Positions 43,764 to 52,409 of a stretch of DNA of 64,000 bases are shown in pieces. Below the pieces are notes generated by a model. That model made no database searches. It had not been told where the DNA came from and was given only the letters and a program-made list of their open reading frames with translations. A program made the position numbers and the translations under genes. Numbering within the stretch: the stretch's first letter is position 1; every line of letters starts with the position of its first letter. Source of the DNA: CALKXV01 sp965228905 (GTDB taxonomy: Bacteria; Pseudomonadota; Alphaproteobacteria; Rhodobacterales; Rhodobacteraceae); NCBI GenBank assembly GCA_965228905.1, contig CBDDII010000003.1, forward strand, positions 682,001-746,000, given 5' to 3'.

Positions 43764-44968
43764 TTCAAACGTTTGTGGGGGCGGAGGTTTATCTGCCTGG
43801 GGGGATCGAAAAGACCAATGTGACTGTGGACGGTGACCGGATTGTCGAGATCGGCGGGCCAACGCAGGGGGCCGAGATCGACGCGCGCAGCAGGATCCTT
43901 GCGCCTGCGTTGATCGACGTGCATGGCGATGCCTTCGAACGTCAGTTGATGCCGCGCCCGGGAGTCTATTTCCCGACCGATACAGCGCTGATCGACACCG
44001 ACCGCCAGCTTGCCGCGAATGGGATCGCGACGGCCTATCACGCGATCACGCTTGGTTGGGAGCCGGGATTGCGCGATGTGGCGCGGGGGCGCGAGTTGAT
44101 GCAGGCGATGCAGGATCTTGCGCCGCGCCTGACGGTCGAGAACCGGGTTCAACTGCGGTGGGAAACCTTCGCTTTCGAGGCGTTGGACGCGATCGAACGG
44201 GCGCTGAAGGGTCCGTTGACGCCATCGGTGGCGTTCAACGATCACACCTCAATGACGATGCGGGCCTATGATGTACCAATTCAGGACCGCGCGTTCGAAC
44301 TTTCGCCGGATTTTTCCATCGCCGCGCTTGATGACGACCGGATGAAGAAACGCACGGCCTCCAAAGCGCACCGGGCAGGCGTCAGCGAAGAGGCCTACAT
44401 CACGCTTCTGGGTCAGGTGTGGGACCGGCGCGGTGACGTGCCGGGGGCAATTGCCTCGGTTGCCGAAATGGCGCGAGTGGCAGGTGCGCCGATGCTGAGC
44501 CACGACGATACACGGGCCGAAACGCGGGCCTATTTCCGTGGTCTGGGCGCATCGGTCTCCGAGTTCCCGATGGTGATGGAGGCTGTCGAAGCGGCGCGGG
44601 CGGGCGGTGATCTGATCGTCTTCGGGGCGCCGAATGCCGTGCGCGGCGGAAGCCACATCGGGTCTTTGGGTGCCGGCGAAATGGTAGAAGCGGGAATGTG
44701 CGATGCGCTGGCGTCGGACTATTTCTATCCGGCGATGCTGGCGGCAATTGATCGGCTTGATCGGGAAAAACGGGCAGACCGTCTGGCGCTGTGGTCGCTT
44801 GTGTCCAGCGGACCAGCCCGCGCCATGGGGTTGGATGATCGGGGTAAGATCGCAACGGGCCTTCGTGCGGATCTGGTTCTGGTAGATTGGCCAAAGGGGC
44901 AGGTGCCCTCGGTTGAAGGCACATGGGTCGCGGGCCGCCCGGCATTTCGCGGGCAGCCCGCCGGATAG
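43760..44968 (+). CDS. PhnM-like amidohydrolase (second copy)
   Basis: 402 residues, starting at the ATG inside ATGA shared with the methyltransferase. The amidohydrolase metal motif is DVHGDAFE, PRPGVYFP and HDDTRAE are kept, and FGAPNAVRGGSHIGSLGAGEM matches the PhnM motif (GAPNLIRGGSHSGNVAAED in the other copy). PhnM releases diphosphate from ribosyl-1-phosphonate triphosphate. The divergence from the true PhnM at 44984-46126, notably HGD in place of HTD and an altered middle section, points to a different substrate. It is the last gene of the importer 1 operon, ending 15 bases from the other phnM. Confidence 0.8.
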   Translation: MIQTFVGAEVYLPGGIEKTNVTVDGDRIVEIGGPTQGAEIDARSRILAPALIDVHGDAFERQLMPRPGVYFPTDTALIDTDRQLAANGIATAYHAITLGWEPGLRDVARGRELMQAMQDLAPRLTVENRVQLRWETFAFEALDAIERALKGPLTPSVAFNDHTSMTMRAYDVPIQDRAFELSPDFSIAALDDDRMKKRTASKAHRAGVSEEAYITLLGQVWDRRGDVPGAIASVAEMARVAGAPMLSHDDTRAETRAYFRGLGASVSEFPMVMEAVEAARAGGDLIVFGAPNAVRGGSHIGSLGAGEMVEAGMCDALASDYFYPAMLAAIDRLDREKRADRLALWSLVSSGPARAMGLDDRGKIATGLRADLVLVDWPKGQVPSVEGTWVAGRPAFRGQPAG

Positions 44969-44983
44969 TTGGTCGAACGGGGC

Positions 44984-46126
44984 TTAGCCGATCTTGTTTC
45001 CAAGGCTCCAGACCCCACGCAGGATGGGTGTCTGGCCAACTTGGCGGACGCGCAGCACATCGCCCCGCATTCCGTTTTGCAATACGCCGCGATCATTGAG
45101 GCGGACGGCTCTTGCCGGGTTCTGCGTCACCGTGGCCACTGCACGCGGCAGGTCGTTCCAGATACCCGCAAGATGAAAGGCAGAGAGCAGGAGCGCAGAT
45201 GGCACGTAGTCTGACGAGACGATGTCCAGAAGATCGCGTTTAGCCAGATCCTCGGCCGCCACGTTGCCAGAGTGCGAACCGCCACGGATCAGGTTTGGCG
45301 CGCCCATCATGACGGCGATGTCGTGGGTGCGGCAGGCTTCGGCGGCTTCCACGGTCGTCGGAAACTCGGCAAATCCGACGCCGTTTTGCGCCGATGTCGC
45401 GACATGGGCGTCGGTCGTATCGTCGTGGCTGGCGAGAACCGCGCCCAGACGCGTCGCTTCGGCCACCGCGCCGGTTTCATGTTTTGCGCCGAACCGGGCC
45501 TGCAGGCCCAGGAGGTTTTTCACGTGTTCAGCAAACTCTTCGTCATTCATGCCGCGTTTCTTGGCGACATAGGTTTTCAGGGAAGTCATGTCGCGGAATT
45601 GCCGCTGCCCCGGCGTGTGGTCCATCAGACTGACGATGCCGATCCGGTCTTCGGTGCCAAAGGCGGCAAGTTCGTCCAGAAGGGTTTCCGAACAGATCTC
45701 GGCGCGAAGGTGCAGGAAGTGGCTGATCTTGAACATGCCCTCGGCACGGGCGGCCAGCAATTCGTCGGCCAGTTTGCGGGCGTAGTCGATGTAGCGCCCC
45801 TTGCCGGAATGGATCGAGCCGACACGCATGGCGTCGAAAACGGTCGTGATCCCGGTCGAGGCAAGCTCGGCGTCATGAGCCAGAAGAGCAGGGAGATGGG
45901 GCCAGTCAACCTCGGGACGCGGTTCGATGTGTCGTTCGACATTGTCGGTGTGAAGTTCGACGAGACCGGGCAAAACCAGATCGCCGCCACAGTCAATCGC
46001 GCCGTCGGGGATTGCATCGCCCTCGGCGATTTCGGTGATCACGCCGTTTTCGATTGTGATCGAACCGGCAAGGATGCGATCCGTCAGGACAAGTGCAGCG
46101 TTTGCAAGGCAGAGGTTTCCTGACAT
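44984..46126 (-). CDS. phnM: PhnM, ribosyl-phosphonate triphosphate diphosphatase
   Basis: 380 residues with the metal site in LVELHTDNVERH, PRPEVDWP, the lysine/histidine region LMDHTPGQRQF, ASHDDTTDAH and MGAPNLIRGGSHSGNVAAED, in the same order as the E. coli enzyme. It cleaves the triphosphate made by PhnGHIL to give ribose 1-phosphonate 5-phosphate, the substrate of the C-P lyase PhnJ. The ATG at 46126 is used instead of a longer frame. Unlike the usual phnGHIJKLMN arrangement it is separated from the rest and is read alone. Confidence 0.92.
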   Translation of the reverse strand: MSGNLCLANAALVLTDRILAGSITIENGVITEIAEGDAIPDGAIDCGGDLVLPGLVELHTDNVERHIEPRPEVDWPHLPALLAHDAELASTGITTVFDAMRVGSIHSGKGRYIDYARKLADELLAARAEGMFKISHFLHLRAEICSETLLDELAAFGTEDRIGIVSLMDHTPGQRQFRDMTSLKTYVAKKRGMNDEEFAEHVKNLLGLQARFGAKHETGAVAEATRLGAVLASHDDTTDAHVATSAQNGVGFAEFPTTVEAAEACRTHDIAVMMGAPNLIRGGSHSGNVAAEDLAKRDLLDIVSSDYVPSALLLSAFHLAGIWNDLPRAVATVTQNPARAVRLNDRGVLQNGMRGDVLRVRQVGQTPILRGVWSLGNKIG

Positions 46127-46148
46127 GTCGCTGTCACATGCTTTTGTC
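46120..46148 (+). promoter_or_regulatory. Pho-box-like repeats between phnM and the 2H-protein gene
   Basis: 7-mers CTGACAT, CTGTCAC and TTTTGTC start 11 bases apart (46120, 46131, 46142). The orientation suits the rightward gene at 46176, but the first 7-mer overlaps the phnM start codon and the distance to the next ATG is short for a normal -10 and leader, so this is less sure than the other two. Confidence 0.4.
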
Positions 46149-46175
46149 AAAGAGGACGCGGGGAAAGGGGAATTC

Positions 46176-46847
46176 ATGTCATACTCTCGCTTTGCGATCT
46201 ATTACGTGCCGCCCGAAGGGCCACTGGCAGAATTCGCGGCGGCCTGGTTGGGCTGGGATGTTCTGCGGGGGTGTGAGATGCCGCAACTCGATGTGCCCGG
46301 CTTGCATGACATTACGATGACACCACGGAAATACGGGTTTCACGGCACATTGAAGCCGCCGTTCAGGTTGAAAGCGGGGCAGGGTATGGAAGACCTTGAA
46401 CGCGCCGTGTCTGACATGGCCGAGAGGCTGGCCCCCGCGGAATGCGACGGGCTGAAGCTGACACCGATCGGGCGTTTCCTTGCGCTTACGCCGCATGGAG
46501 ATCTTGAAGGGTTGCAGCGCGTGGCGGAGGCCTGCGTGCGCGAGTTGGATGCGTTTCGCGCACCACCAGATGACGCGGAACTGGCGCGTCGGCGCGAAGC
46601 GGGTCTTACAGAGCGACAGGATGCTCGTTTGATGCAATGGGGCTATCCCTATGTTTTCGAGGAATTCCGGTTTCACCTGACGCTGACGGGCCGGTTGGAG
46701 CGGGAAGCGATGGCAGACTGGACGGAAGTCTTGCACCAGCACCTGCCGGATTTGCCCGCGCCATTTGTCGTGGATCAGATCGCACTGTGTGGCGAGCGGG
46801 AGGATGGGCGGTTCGAGCTTTTGCATCGCTACACACTCGCCGGTTGA
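46176..46847 (+). CDS. Phosphonate-locus 2H phosphoesterase-like protein (DUF1045)
   Basis: 223 residues with the two HxT/S-type motifs of 2H phosphoesterases: HGTL in KYGFHGTLKPPFRL and HLTL in FRFHLTLTGRL. A family found next to C-P lyase genes (putative phosphonate metabolism protein). The ATG at 46176 with GGGAAAGGGG before it is the start. Members of the 2H superfamily open cyclic phosphates, and no phnP is visible here, so it could open the 1,2-cyclic phosphate formed by PhnJ; this is inference. It overlaps the end of phnN by 19 bases tail to tail. Confidence 0.8.
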   Translation: MSYSRFAIYYVPPEGPLAEFAAAWLGWDVLRGCEMPQLDVPGLHDITMTPRKYGFHGTLKPPFRLKAGQGMEDLERAVSDMAERLAPAECDGLKLTPIGRFLALTPHGDLEGLQRVAEACVRELDAFRAPPDDAELARRREAGLTERQDARLMQWGYPYVFEEFRFHLTLTGRLEREAMADWTEVLHQHLPDLPAPFVVDQIALCGEREDGRFELLHRYTLAG

Positions 46848-47374
46848 AGCAGGGTCATGGCTCGCGCGACCGTCTGTTCCAAAGGTCCGTCGTTGCAAAG
46901 CGTGATCACATCCAGCCCGGCGGGCAGGTTTTTTTCGGCTTGCGCAAGGCGTTTGGCGATTTCGCCTTCGGTTTCGCGACCGCGTGCCGCAAGACGTGCG
47001 GCAAGGGTTTCGGGCCGGGCGGTAATTTGCAGAACCTTGAAATTCGCAAAAACCTCGGAGGCTTCCACAAGCGCGTTGCGTGAGAAATTTACAAGGCAGT
47101 CGGTGCCCCTGTTCAATTGGTATTTCACCATGAATGGGATGCCATAGCGCAAACCGTGAGCGCCCCAATGCACCGCGAAGGCGCCGTTTTCGACCATGTC
47201 TTCAAACTCGGGAACAGTGACGGCCTGATAGTCTTCGCCACCAAGTTGCGGGGCGCGGGTGATGACACGGCGCACAAGATGCAGGTCCGGCATGACGTCG
47301 TGAATGCCCCGCATCACGCTGTCCTTGCCGGCACCCGAAGGCCCGACAACTGCGATGAGGCGTCCTTGCGTCAC
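46829..47374 (-). CDS. phnN: PhnN, ribose 1,5-bisphosphate phosphokinase
   Basis: 181 residues from a GTG that overlaps the phnL stop (GTGA). The P-loop VVGPSGAGKDSVMRG and the guanylate-kinase-like RVITRAPQLGGEDYQAV and VHWGAHGLRYGIP are typical of PhnN. It phosphorylates ribose 1,5-bisphosphate to PRPP, returning the ribose to metabolism. Last gene of the phnG-to-phnN unit. Confidence 0.92.
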   Translation of the reverse strand: MTQGRLIAVVGPSGAGKDSVMRGIHDVMPDLHLVRRVITRAPQLGGEDYQAVTVPEFEDMVENGAFAVHWGAHGLRYGIPFMVKYQLNRGTDCLVNFSRNALVEASEVFANFKVLQITARPETLAARLAARGRETEGEIAKRLAQAEKNLPAGLDVITLCNDGPLEQTVARAMTLLQPASV

Positions 47375-48054
47375 GCGGCCAACCCGGGTGTGAAACGGCT
47401 GACATCGATCTCCCGGTCGCAAACGCGGTCTCGCGCCGCTTCGTCATGAAAGATGCCGATGATTGCCGCCCCACGCGCCTTTGCCTCTTCAATAAGCGTC
47501 AGAACGATTTCCCGGTTCGTTGCGTCAAGGCTTGCGGTCGGCTCATCGAGAAGCATGGCGGGATAGGGGTGGGCAAAGCCGCGGGCGATGTTCACGCGCT
47601 GTTGTTCGCCGCCGGAAAAGGTGGTGGGCGACAGAGACCAGAGCCTCTCGGGAATGTTGAGTTGGGCAAGAAGGGTCTGGGCGCGGGCCTGTGCGGTGTC
47701 AGCGGGTACGCCCAATGCCCGCAGAGGTTCCGCCACAACGTCGAGGGTCGGTACGCGCGGGACGACGCGCAGGAACTGGCTGACATAGCCCAGCACCTCC
47801 CGGCGGAGCGCGATTACCTCGCGCGGTTCGGCCCTGGTCAGATCGACAGCGCCGATGCGGATTGAACCGGCTTGCGTCAGGTAGTTGCCGTAGATCATGC
47901 GCATCAGTGTCGATTTGCCCGCGCCGGATGCTCCCGTCAGGGCCACGCATTCGCCCGGTGCGACGGAGAAGGACACATCGCTGATGACTTCGATGACGGC
48001 ACTGCCCTGATTGTGCAGCGTAAAAGTCTTCGAGACGTCATGGAGTTCAATCAT
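47371..48054 (-). CDS. phnL: PhnL, ABC-type ATPase subunit of the C-P lyase pathway
   Basis: 227 residues. Walker A is LTGASGAGKSTLM, the signature FSGGEQQRVNIARGF and Walker B AMLLDEPTASLDAT, with the PhnL marker FLRVVPRVPTLDVV. Not a transporter ATPase; with PhnGHI it helps attach the phosphonate to ATP's ribose. Four bases separate it from phnK and it overlaps phnN by four. Confidence 0.92.
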   Translation of the reverse strand: MIELHDVSKTFTLHNQGSAVIEVISDVSFSVAPGECVALTGASGAGKSTLMRMIYGNYLTQAGSIRIGAVDLTRAEPREVIALRREVLGYVSQFLRVVPRVPTLDVVAEPLRALGVPADTAQARAQTLLAQLNIPERLWSLSPTTFSGGEQQRVNIARGFAHPYPAMLLDEPTASLDATNREIVLTLIEEAKARGAAIIGIFHDEAARDRVCDREIDVSRFTPGLAA

Positions 48055-48057
48055 CGC

Positions 48058-48828
48058 TCATACCTGCAAGACGGAAGAGACAAGAAGCTGGCTGTAGGCG
48101 TGCTGGGGATCGTCAAGCACCTGGTCGGTCAGTCCGGCTTCGACCACGCGGCCGGATTTCATCACCATCAGGCGGTCTGCCAGCAGACGGACGACGGCGA
48201 GGTCATGTGTGACGATGATCGCCGAGAGGCCCATGTCGCGAACGAGGCCACGCAGAAGATCGAGCAGACGCGCCTGCACCGAGACGTCCAGTCCGCCGGT
48301 CGGTTCGTCCATGAAGACAAGACGCGGCCCGGTCACGAGGTTCCGCGCGATCTGAAGCCGTTGCTGCATTCCGCCGGAAAAGGTGGTGGGTCGGTCGTCG
48401 ACGCGGGCGCTGTCGATTTCGACGCGGCCCAGCCAGTCGGTCGCCTTGCCCCTGATGTCGCCGTAGTGCCGTTCGCCCACGGCCATCAGCCGTTCGCCGA
48501 CGTTGCCACCGGCGGAAACGCCCATCCGCAGTCCGTCTCGGGCGTGTTGATGGACGAAGGCCCAATCGGTTCGCCCAAGCATCCGGCGTTCGGGTTCGCT
48601 CATCGAAAGCGTGTCACGCGGCCCGTCGGTGCGGGTGTCGAAGATGACTTTTCCGCTGTCGGGGGCAAGGTGCCCGGCCATGCAATTCAGCAGTGTGGAT
48701 TTGCCCGAGCCGCTTTCGCCGACGATGCCCATCACTTCACCCGGATAGAGGTCGAAGGACACATCCGCACAACCGATATGCGCACCGTAGGTCTTGGTGA
48801 CGCCCTGAACGGAAAGAAGTGGTGTCAT
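48058..48828 (-). CDS. phnK: PhnK, ABC-type ATPase subunit of the C-P lyase complex
   Basis: 256 residues. Walker A is VGESGSGKSTLL, signature FSGGMQQRLQIARNL, Walker B LVFMDEPTGGLDVS. PhnK docks on PhnJ in the core complex. The ATG at 48828 overlaps the phnJ stop. Confidence 0.93.
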   Translation of the reverse strand: MTPLLSVQGVTKTYGAHIGCADVSFDLYPGEVMGIVGESGSGKSTLLNCMAGHLAPDSGKVIFDTRTDGPRDTLSMSEPERRMLGRTDWAFVHQHARDGLRMGVSAGGNVGERLMAVGERHYGDIRGKATDWLGRVEIDSARVDDRPTTFSGGMQQRLQIARNLVTGPRLVFMDEPTGGLDVSVQARLLDLLRGLVRDMGLSAIIVTHDLAVVRLLADRLMVMKSGRVVEAGLTDQVLDDPQHAYSQLLVSSVLQV

Positions 48829-49676
48829 GCGGCCACCTCGCTGCCCCGGTCGCGCCGGTGCGTGCAATAATCGGTGTCCGAGCAGCAAAAGAGCCGCCCG
48901 CCTTCGTCATCCACGATCACCTCGTCAAGATAACTGTCCTCGGCCCCGCATAGCCCGCAGATCTGATCGGCCTTGGAGGCTTCGAAGGGGTGGTCTTCGA
49001 AGTCGAGGCTGACCACCTGCGTATAGGGTGGCAGCGCATAGATGCGCTGTTCGCGGCCCGCGCCGAAAAGCTGGATCGCCGCCGTGTCGCCCAGTTTCGG
49101 ATTGTCGAACTTGGGGATGGGCGAGGGATCCATCACATAGCGGCCCTCGACCCTGACGGGGTAGGCGTAAGAGGTCGCGATATGGCCGTGGCGGCTGATG
49201 TCTTCGTAGAGTTTCACGTGCATCAATCCGTATTCCTCGAGGCTGTGCATCTTGCGCGTTTCGCTTTCGCGAGGTTCAAGAAAGCGCAGGGGTTCGGGGA
49301 TCGGCACCTGGTAGACAAGGATCTGATCCTCGGTCAGCGGTTCTTCGGGGATGCGGTGGCGGGTCTGGATCACGGTCGCATCGCGTGTCGCGGTCGTCGT
49401 TTCGACTCCGGCGGTGCGTTCAAAGAAGGACCGGATCGAGACGGCGTTGGTCGTGTCGTCCGCGCCCTGGTCGATCACCTTGAAAGTGTCATCCGGAGTC
49501 AGAACGGCGGCAGAGACCTGAACGCCACCGGTGCCCCAACCATAGGGCATCGGCATTTCGCGGCTTGCAAACGGCACCTGGTAACCGGGGATCGCCAGCC
49601 CTTTGAGGATCGCGCGGCGGATCATCCGCTTGGTCTGCTCGTCCAGGTAGGCAAAGTTGTAGGCTTGGTCGGTCAT
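48825..49676 (-). CDS. phnJ: PhnJ, carbon-phosphorus lyase
   Basis: 283 residues. The four cysteines are Cys240 and Cys243 (CGLCGA), Cys265 (FCCSDTDYC) and Cys271, one residue offset from Cys241, 244, 266 and 272 of E. coli: three hold the [4Fe-4S] cluster and the last forms the thiyl radical. A Gly radical site is expected near GYQVPFASREMPMPYGWG. It cleaves the C-P bond of ribose 1-phosphonate 5-phosphate, giving the alkane. Overlaps phnK and the HAD gene by four bases each. Confidence 0.95.
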   Translation of the reverse strand: MTDQAYNFAYLDEQTKRMIRRAILKGLAIPGYQVPFASREMPMPYGWGTGGVQVSAAVLTPDDTFKVIDQGADDTTNAVSIRSFFERTAGVETTTATRDATVIQTRHRIPEEPLTEDQILVYQVPIPEPLRFLEPRESETRKMHSLEEYGLMHVKLYEDISRHGHIATSYAYPVRVEGRYVMDPSPIPKFDNPKLGDTAAIQLFGAGREQRIYALPPYTQVVSLDFEDHPFEASKADQICGLCGAEDSYLDEVIVDDEGGRLFCCSDTDYCTHRRDRGSEVAA

Positions 49677-50272
49677 AACATCCCCTGCGCCTTAAGTTGG
49701 GTCCGAAGGGTCTCGGGACCGGCGAAATGGATCGCCTGCATCCCGGCGGCACGCGCTCCAAGGCAGTTGTGAAGGCCATCGTCGATGAAGACACATTGTT
49801 CCGGCGTCACCCCGGCGCGTTCGCACAAAACCCGGTAGATCGCTACGCTTGGTTTTATGATGCCGACTTCACCCGAAACAATCGTGGTGCCGAAAACCTC
49901 GCCCAGTTCCGGGTGGACCTTCAGCCCTTCGGGCCAGGTTTCGGCGGACCAGTTGGTGATGGCGTGGACGGCGACGCCACGATCTTTCAGATCGAACAGG
50001 CAGTCCCACGTGCCGTCGATCTTGTTCGGCACGGTCAGGTGATAGCGTTCGACATACGAGGCAAGTCGCGCGGCGTCGTTCGGGTCTTCAATCTCGGCTG
50101 CGGCACGGGCAAAGCTGGCTCCGGCGTCGCAGGCAAGATTGATCTTGTCGAACCCGATGCGTGACAGGAACGCCGATGCGCCGTCAAACCCGAGTTCGTC
50201 GGCAAAGGCCAGTTCGGGCTGCCATTCAACCAAAACGGCGCCGATATCGAAAACGACCGTGTCCACACTCAT
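49673..50272 (-). CDS. HAD-superfamily phosphatase inside the phn core operon
   Basis: 199 residues. Motif I is VFDIGAVLVEW (the second Asp of DxD is Gly, as in YihX-like sugar phosphatases), motif II Thr/Ser in AITNWS, motif III Lys in GIIKPS and motif IV FIDDGLHNC. The gene is placed by ATGA overlaps between phnI and phnJ, where other phn operons have none. It could remove a dead-end phosphate or dephosphorylate a ribose phosphate intermediate; no direct evidence. The motif set is complete, so it should be active. Confidence 0.82.
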   Translation of the reverse strand: MSVDTVVFDIGAVLVEWQPELAFADELGFDGASAFLSRIGFDKINLACDAGASFARAAAEIEDPNDAARLASYVERYHLTVPNKIDGTWDCLFDLKDRGVAVHAITNWSAETWPEGLKVHPELGEVFGTTIVSGEVGIIKPSVAIYRVLCERAGVTPEQCVFIDDGLHNCLGARAAGMQAIHFAGPETLRTQLKAQGML

Positions 50273-51357
50273 TCCGCCGCTTCCTGCACCTGATCGCCGC
50301 CCGCCTCACGCCGCAGTTTGCGCACCAGTTCCAACTCGGACTGGAAGTCGACGTAGTGGGGCAGCTTGATGTGTTCCAGGAACCCGGTCGCCTGGATATT
50401 GTCGGCGTGGTAGAGGACGAATTCGGCGTCCTGCGCGGGTGCGCCGACGTTATCTTCGCCCAGTTCTTCCCATCTGAGCGCGCGGTCGACCAGCGCCATG
50501 GAAATCGCCTTGCGCTCGCTCTGACCGAAGACCAGCCCATAGCCGCGCGTGAATTGGGGCGGTTCGGTCTTGGACCCTTTGAACTGGTTGACGGTTTCGC
50601 ATTCGGTCAGGGTGACTTCGCCGATCTCGATTGCGAAGCCAAGCTCGGGAATGTCCATTTCCACGGCGACAGCGCCAATCCGCAATTCGCCGACAAAGGC
50701 ATGGTTGCGCCCGTAACCGCGCTGCGTGGAATAGGCGAGACCGAGGGTGAAGCCTTCGTCGGCCCGTGTCAGCGCCTGAAGTCTCAGCGCCCGGTCGGCG
50801 GGCATTTCCAGCGGTTCGCGGGTCAGGTCCGGTGGGGCTGTGTCGTCTTGCGGCGCTTCTTCGATCAGGCCTTCGCGGTTCAGAAACTCGGTCATATGGG
50901 GCACATCGGCGAGATCGGCCTCGCGCGTCGGAGCCTTCGCGACTTCGCTCTCGGCGGCCAGTTTGAAATCAATCAGACGGTGCGTGTAGTCGAAGGTCGG
51001 ACCAAGCACCTGACCGCCAGGCAAGTCCTTGAACGTTGCCGAGATACGCCGGTCGCAGGCCATCGCGCCGGTATCGACGGGATCGGAAGCGCCAAAGCGC
51101 GGCAGCGTGGTGCGATAGGCGCGGATCAGGAAGATCGCCTCGATCAGGTCGCCACGCGACTGCTTGATCGCGAGCGCCGCGAGGTCGGGATCGTAAAGCG
51201 ATCCTTCCGCCATCACGCGATCGACGGCGAGTTTCAACTGTTCTCGGATCTGCGCGATGCTGAGTTCGGCGACATTCCGGTCGCCCCGGCGTTCCTCGGC
51301 CAGCCAGGAATGTGCGCTTTCAATGGCTCGCTCGCCGCCCTTTACAGCCACATACAT
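50269..51357 (-). CDS. phnI: PhnI, C-P lyase complex nucleosidase-like subunit
   Basis: 362 residues starting MYVAVKGGERAIESAH, the family N-terminus; ATG at 51357 overlaps the phnH stop. Other family blocks are GSLYDPDLAALAIKQSRGDLIEAIFL, RRISATFKDLPGGQ and NHAFVGELRIGAVAVEM. PhnI with PhnG, PhnH and PhnL replaces adenine of MgATP by the phosphonate. A much longer open frame reaches 51996 but the upstream part is antisense-like and is rejected. Confidence 0.94.
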   Translation of the reverse strand: MYVAVKGGERAIESAHSWLAEERRGDRNVAELSIAQIREQLKLAVDRVMAEGSLYDPDLAALAIKQSRGDLIEAIFLIRAYRTTLPRFGASDPVDTGAMACDRRISATFKDLPGGQVLGPTFDYTHRLIDFKLAAESEVAKAPTREADLADVPHMTEFLNREGLIEEAPQDDTAPPDLTREPLEMPADRALRLQALTRADEGFTLGLAYSTQRGYGRNHAFVGELRIGAVAVEMDIPELGFAIEIGEVTLTECETVNQFKGSKTEPPQFTRGYGLVFGQSERKAISMALVDRALRWEELGEDNVGAPAQDAEFVLYHADNIQATGFLEHIKLPHYVDFQSELELVRKLRREAGGDQVQEAAE

Positions 51358-51935
51358 CAGGACGCTCTTTCTTCTGTGACGGTGGTTGTTCTGGGCAGGG
51401 CCGCGATGCGGTTTCCGCTGGTCAGGATGAAGTCGAGGCCGAGGGGAAACAGGGTATGGTTGCTTTGGAAGGCTTCGATGTCCGGCAGGGACAGGGAGGC
51501 TTGCGACCTGATGCCGGGGCCGCGCAGCGTCGCGCCTGTCGGGGCAAGTTCGTCGCATTCCACGATCAATGTCGCAGAGCGGTCGGGGTATTCCGGGGTG
51601 CCGACCGGGTAGGAAGATAGCGGGGCGAGGGCGTCCCACGTCCCGACGGCGAACATGCAGTGCGAGGGGCCGGTCATGGGTGCGCCGGTGTGGAAGGCAA
51701 GCCATGCGCCTACATCGGGATTGTCGGTCTTGCCCGTAAGGTAGACGGGTGTGTCGGTGTCGCAGAGGGTCAGCAGCACGCTGCCCGCAGCCTTGGACAG
51801 TGGTGCAGGGGGTGCCGCGACTTCGATGTCGCAAAGTGTACCGGGGCGGGCCATCGCTTCCATGATGTTGCGGAAGGCGTGCGCCGACTGGATCGCAGGG
51901 TTCTCGAATCCGCCTGCAAGGGTCTCGGCCTTCAT
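51357..51935 (-). CDS. phnH: PhnH, C-P lyase core subunit
   Basis: 192 residues starting MKAETLAGGFENPAIQSAHAFR and carrying the family motifs ARPGTLCDI and LLTLCDTDTPVYL. Part of the PhnGHIJ core. It overlaps phnG by one base at its start and phnI by one base at its stop (ATGA-type joints). Confidence 0.9.
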   Translation of the reverse strand: MKAETLAGGFENPAIQSAHAFRNIMEAMARPGTLCDIEVAAPPAPLSKAAGSVLLTLCDTDTPVYLTGKTDNPDVGAWLAFHTGAPMTGPSHCMFAVGTWDALAPLSSYPVGTPEYPDRSATLIVECDELAPTGATLRGPGIRSQASLSLPDIEAFQSNHTLFPLGLDFILTSGNRIAALPRTTTVTEERAS

Positions 51936-52390
51936 CAGTCTTCTCCCCGGACCATGGTAAAGAACTCGACCCGCGTCGCCGCGGCCTTGGCGGCACGTTC
52001 GGATTTTCTGGTGGCTTGTTCGCATTGGAGGGGGTCGAGAACGGCCGTGCGCACCCGTTCGGCCTCTGGCCCTTGCATTAGCGCATCGACAAGTGCGGCG
52101 GCTTCGGCGTCGGCCTTGCGCCTGCCTTGCAGATAGGCGTGACCAACCTCGCCGCTGTCCAACGTCAGCGCACAGCGCGTCACGGTCATTTCGCCAAGGT
52201 TGAACGGCGCACCCGTTCCACCGGCACGGGCGCGGACCATGGTGCTGCCGATCTCGGGCGCACGGAGCCATGAGAAGGCGGGGCGCTCCATCGCTGCATC
52301 GAGGAGCGCGGCAACCCGGCTTTCGGGTGCCTTGGCCAAGAGGCTCATCCAGGCTTTGCGGTTTGCATTTTCGTCGAAGGTGTCTTTCAT
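51935..52390 (-). CDS. phnG: PhnG, C-P lyase core subunit
   Basis: 151 residues from the ATG at 52390; family blocks are RPAFSWLRAPEIGSTMVRAR and EMTVTRCALTL. First gene of the phnGHI-HAD-JKLN unit. Its promoter lies in the 81 bases shared with the divergent phnF, which contains a tandem ACTATACA. Confidence 0.9.
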   Translation of the reverse strand: MKDTFDENANRKAWMSLLAKAPESRVAALLDAAMERPAFSWLRAPEIGSTMVRARAGGTGAPFNLGEMTVTRCALTLDSGEVGHAYLQGRRKADAEAAALVDALMQGPEAERVRTAVLDPLQCEQATRKSERAAKAAATRVEFFTMVRGED

Positions 52391-52409
52391 CTCGACAACT
52401 TTTCCGTAT

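Noticed and set aside
50161..51612. Plus-strand open frame of 483 codons
   Set aside because: Antisense to phnI, phnH and part of the HAD gene; shadow.
51358..51996. N-terminal extension of phnI
   Set aside because: The long frame overlaps phnH; the family start MYVAVKGG at 51357 with an overlap to phnH is clear.
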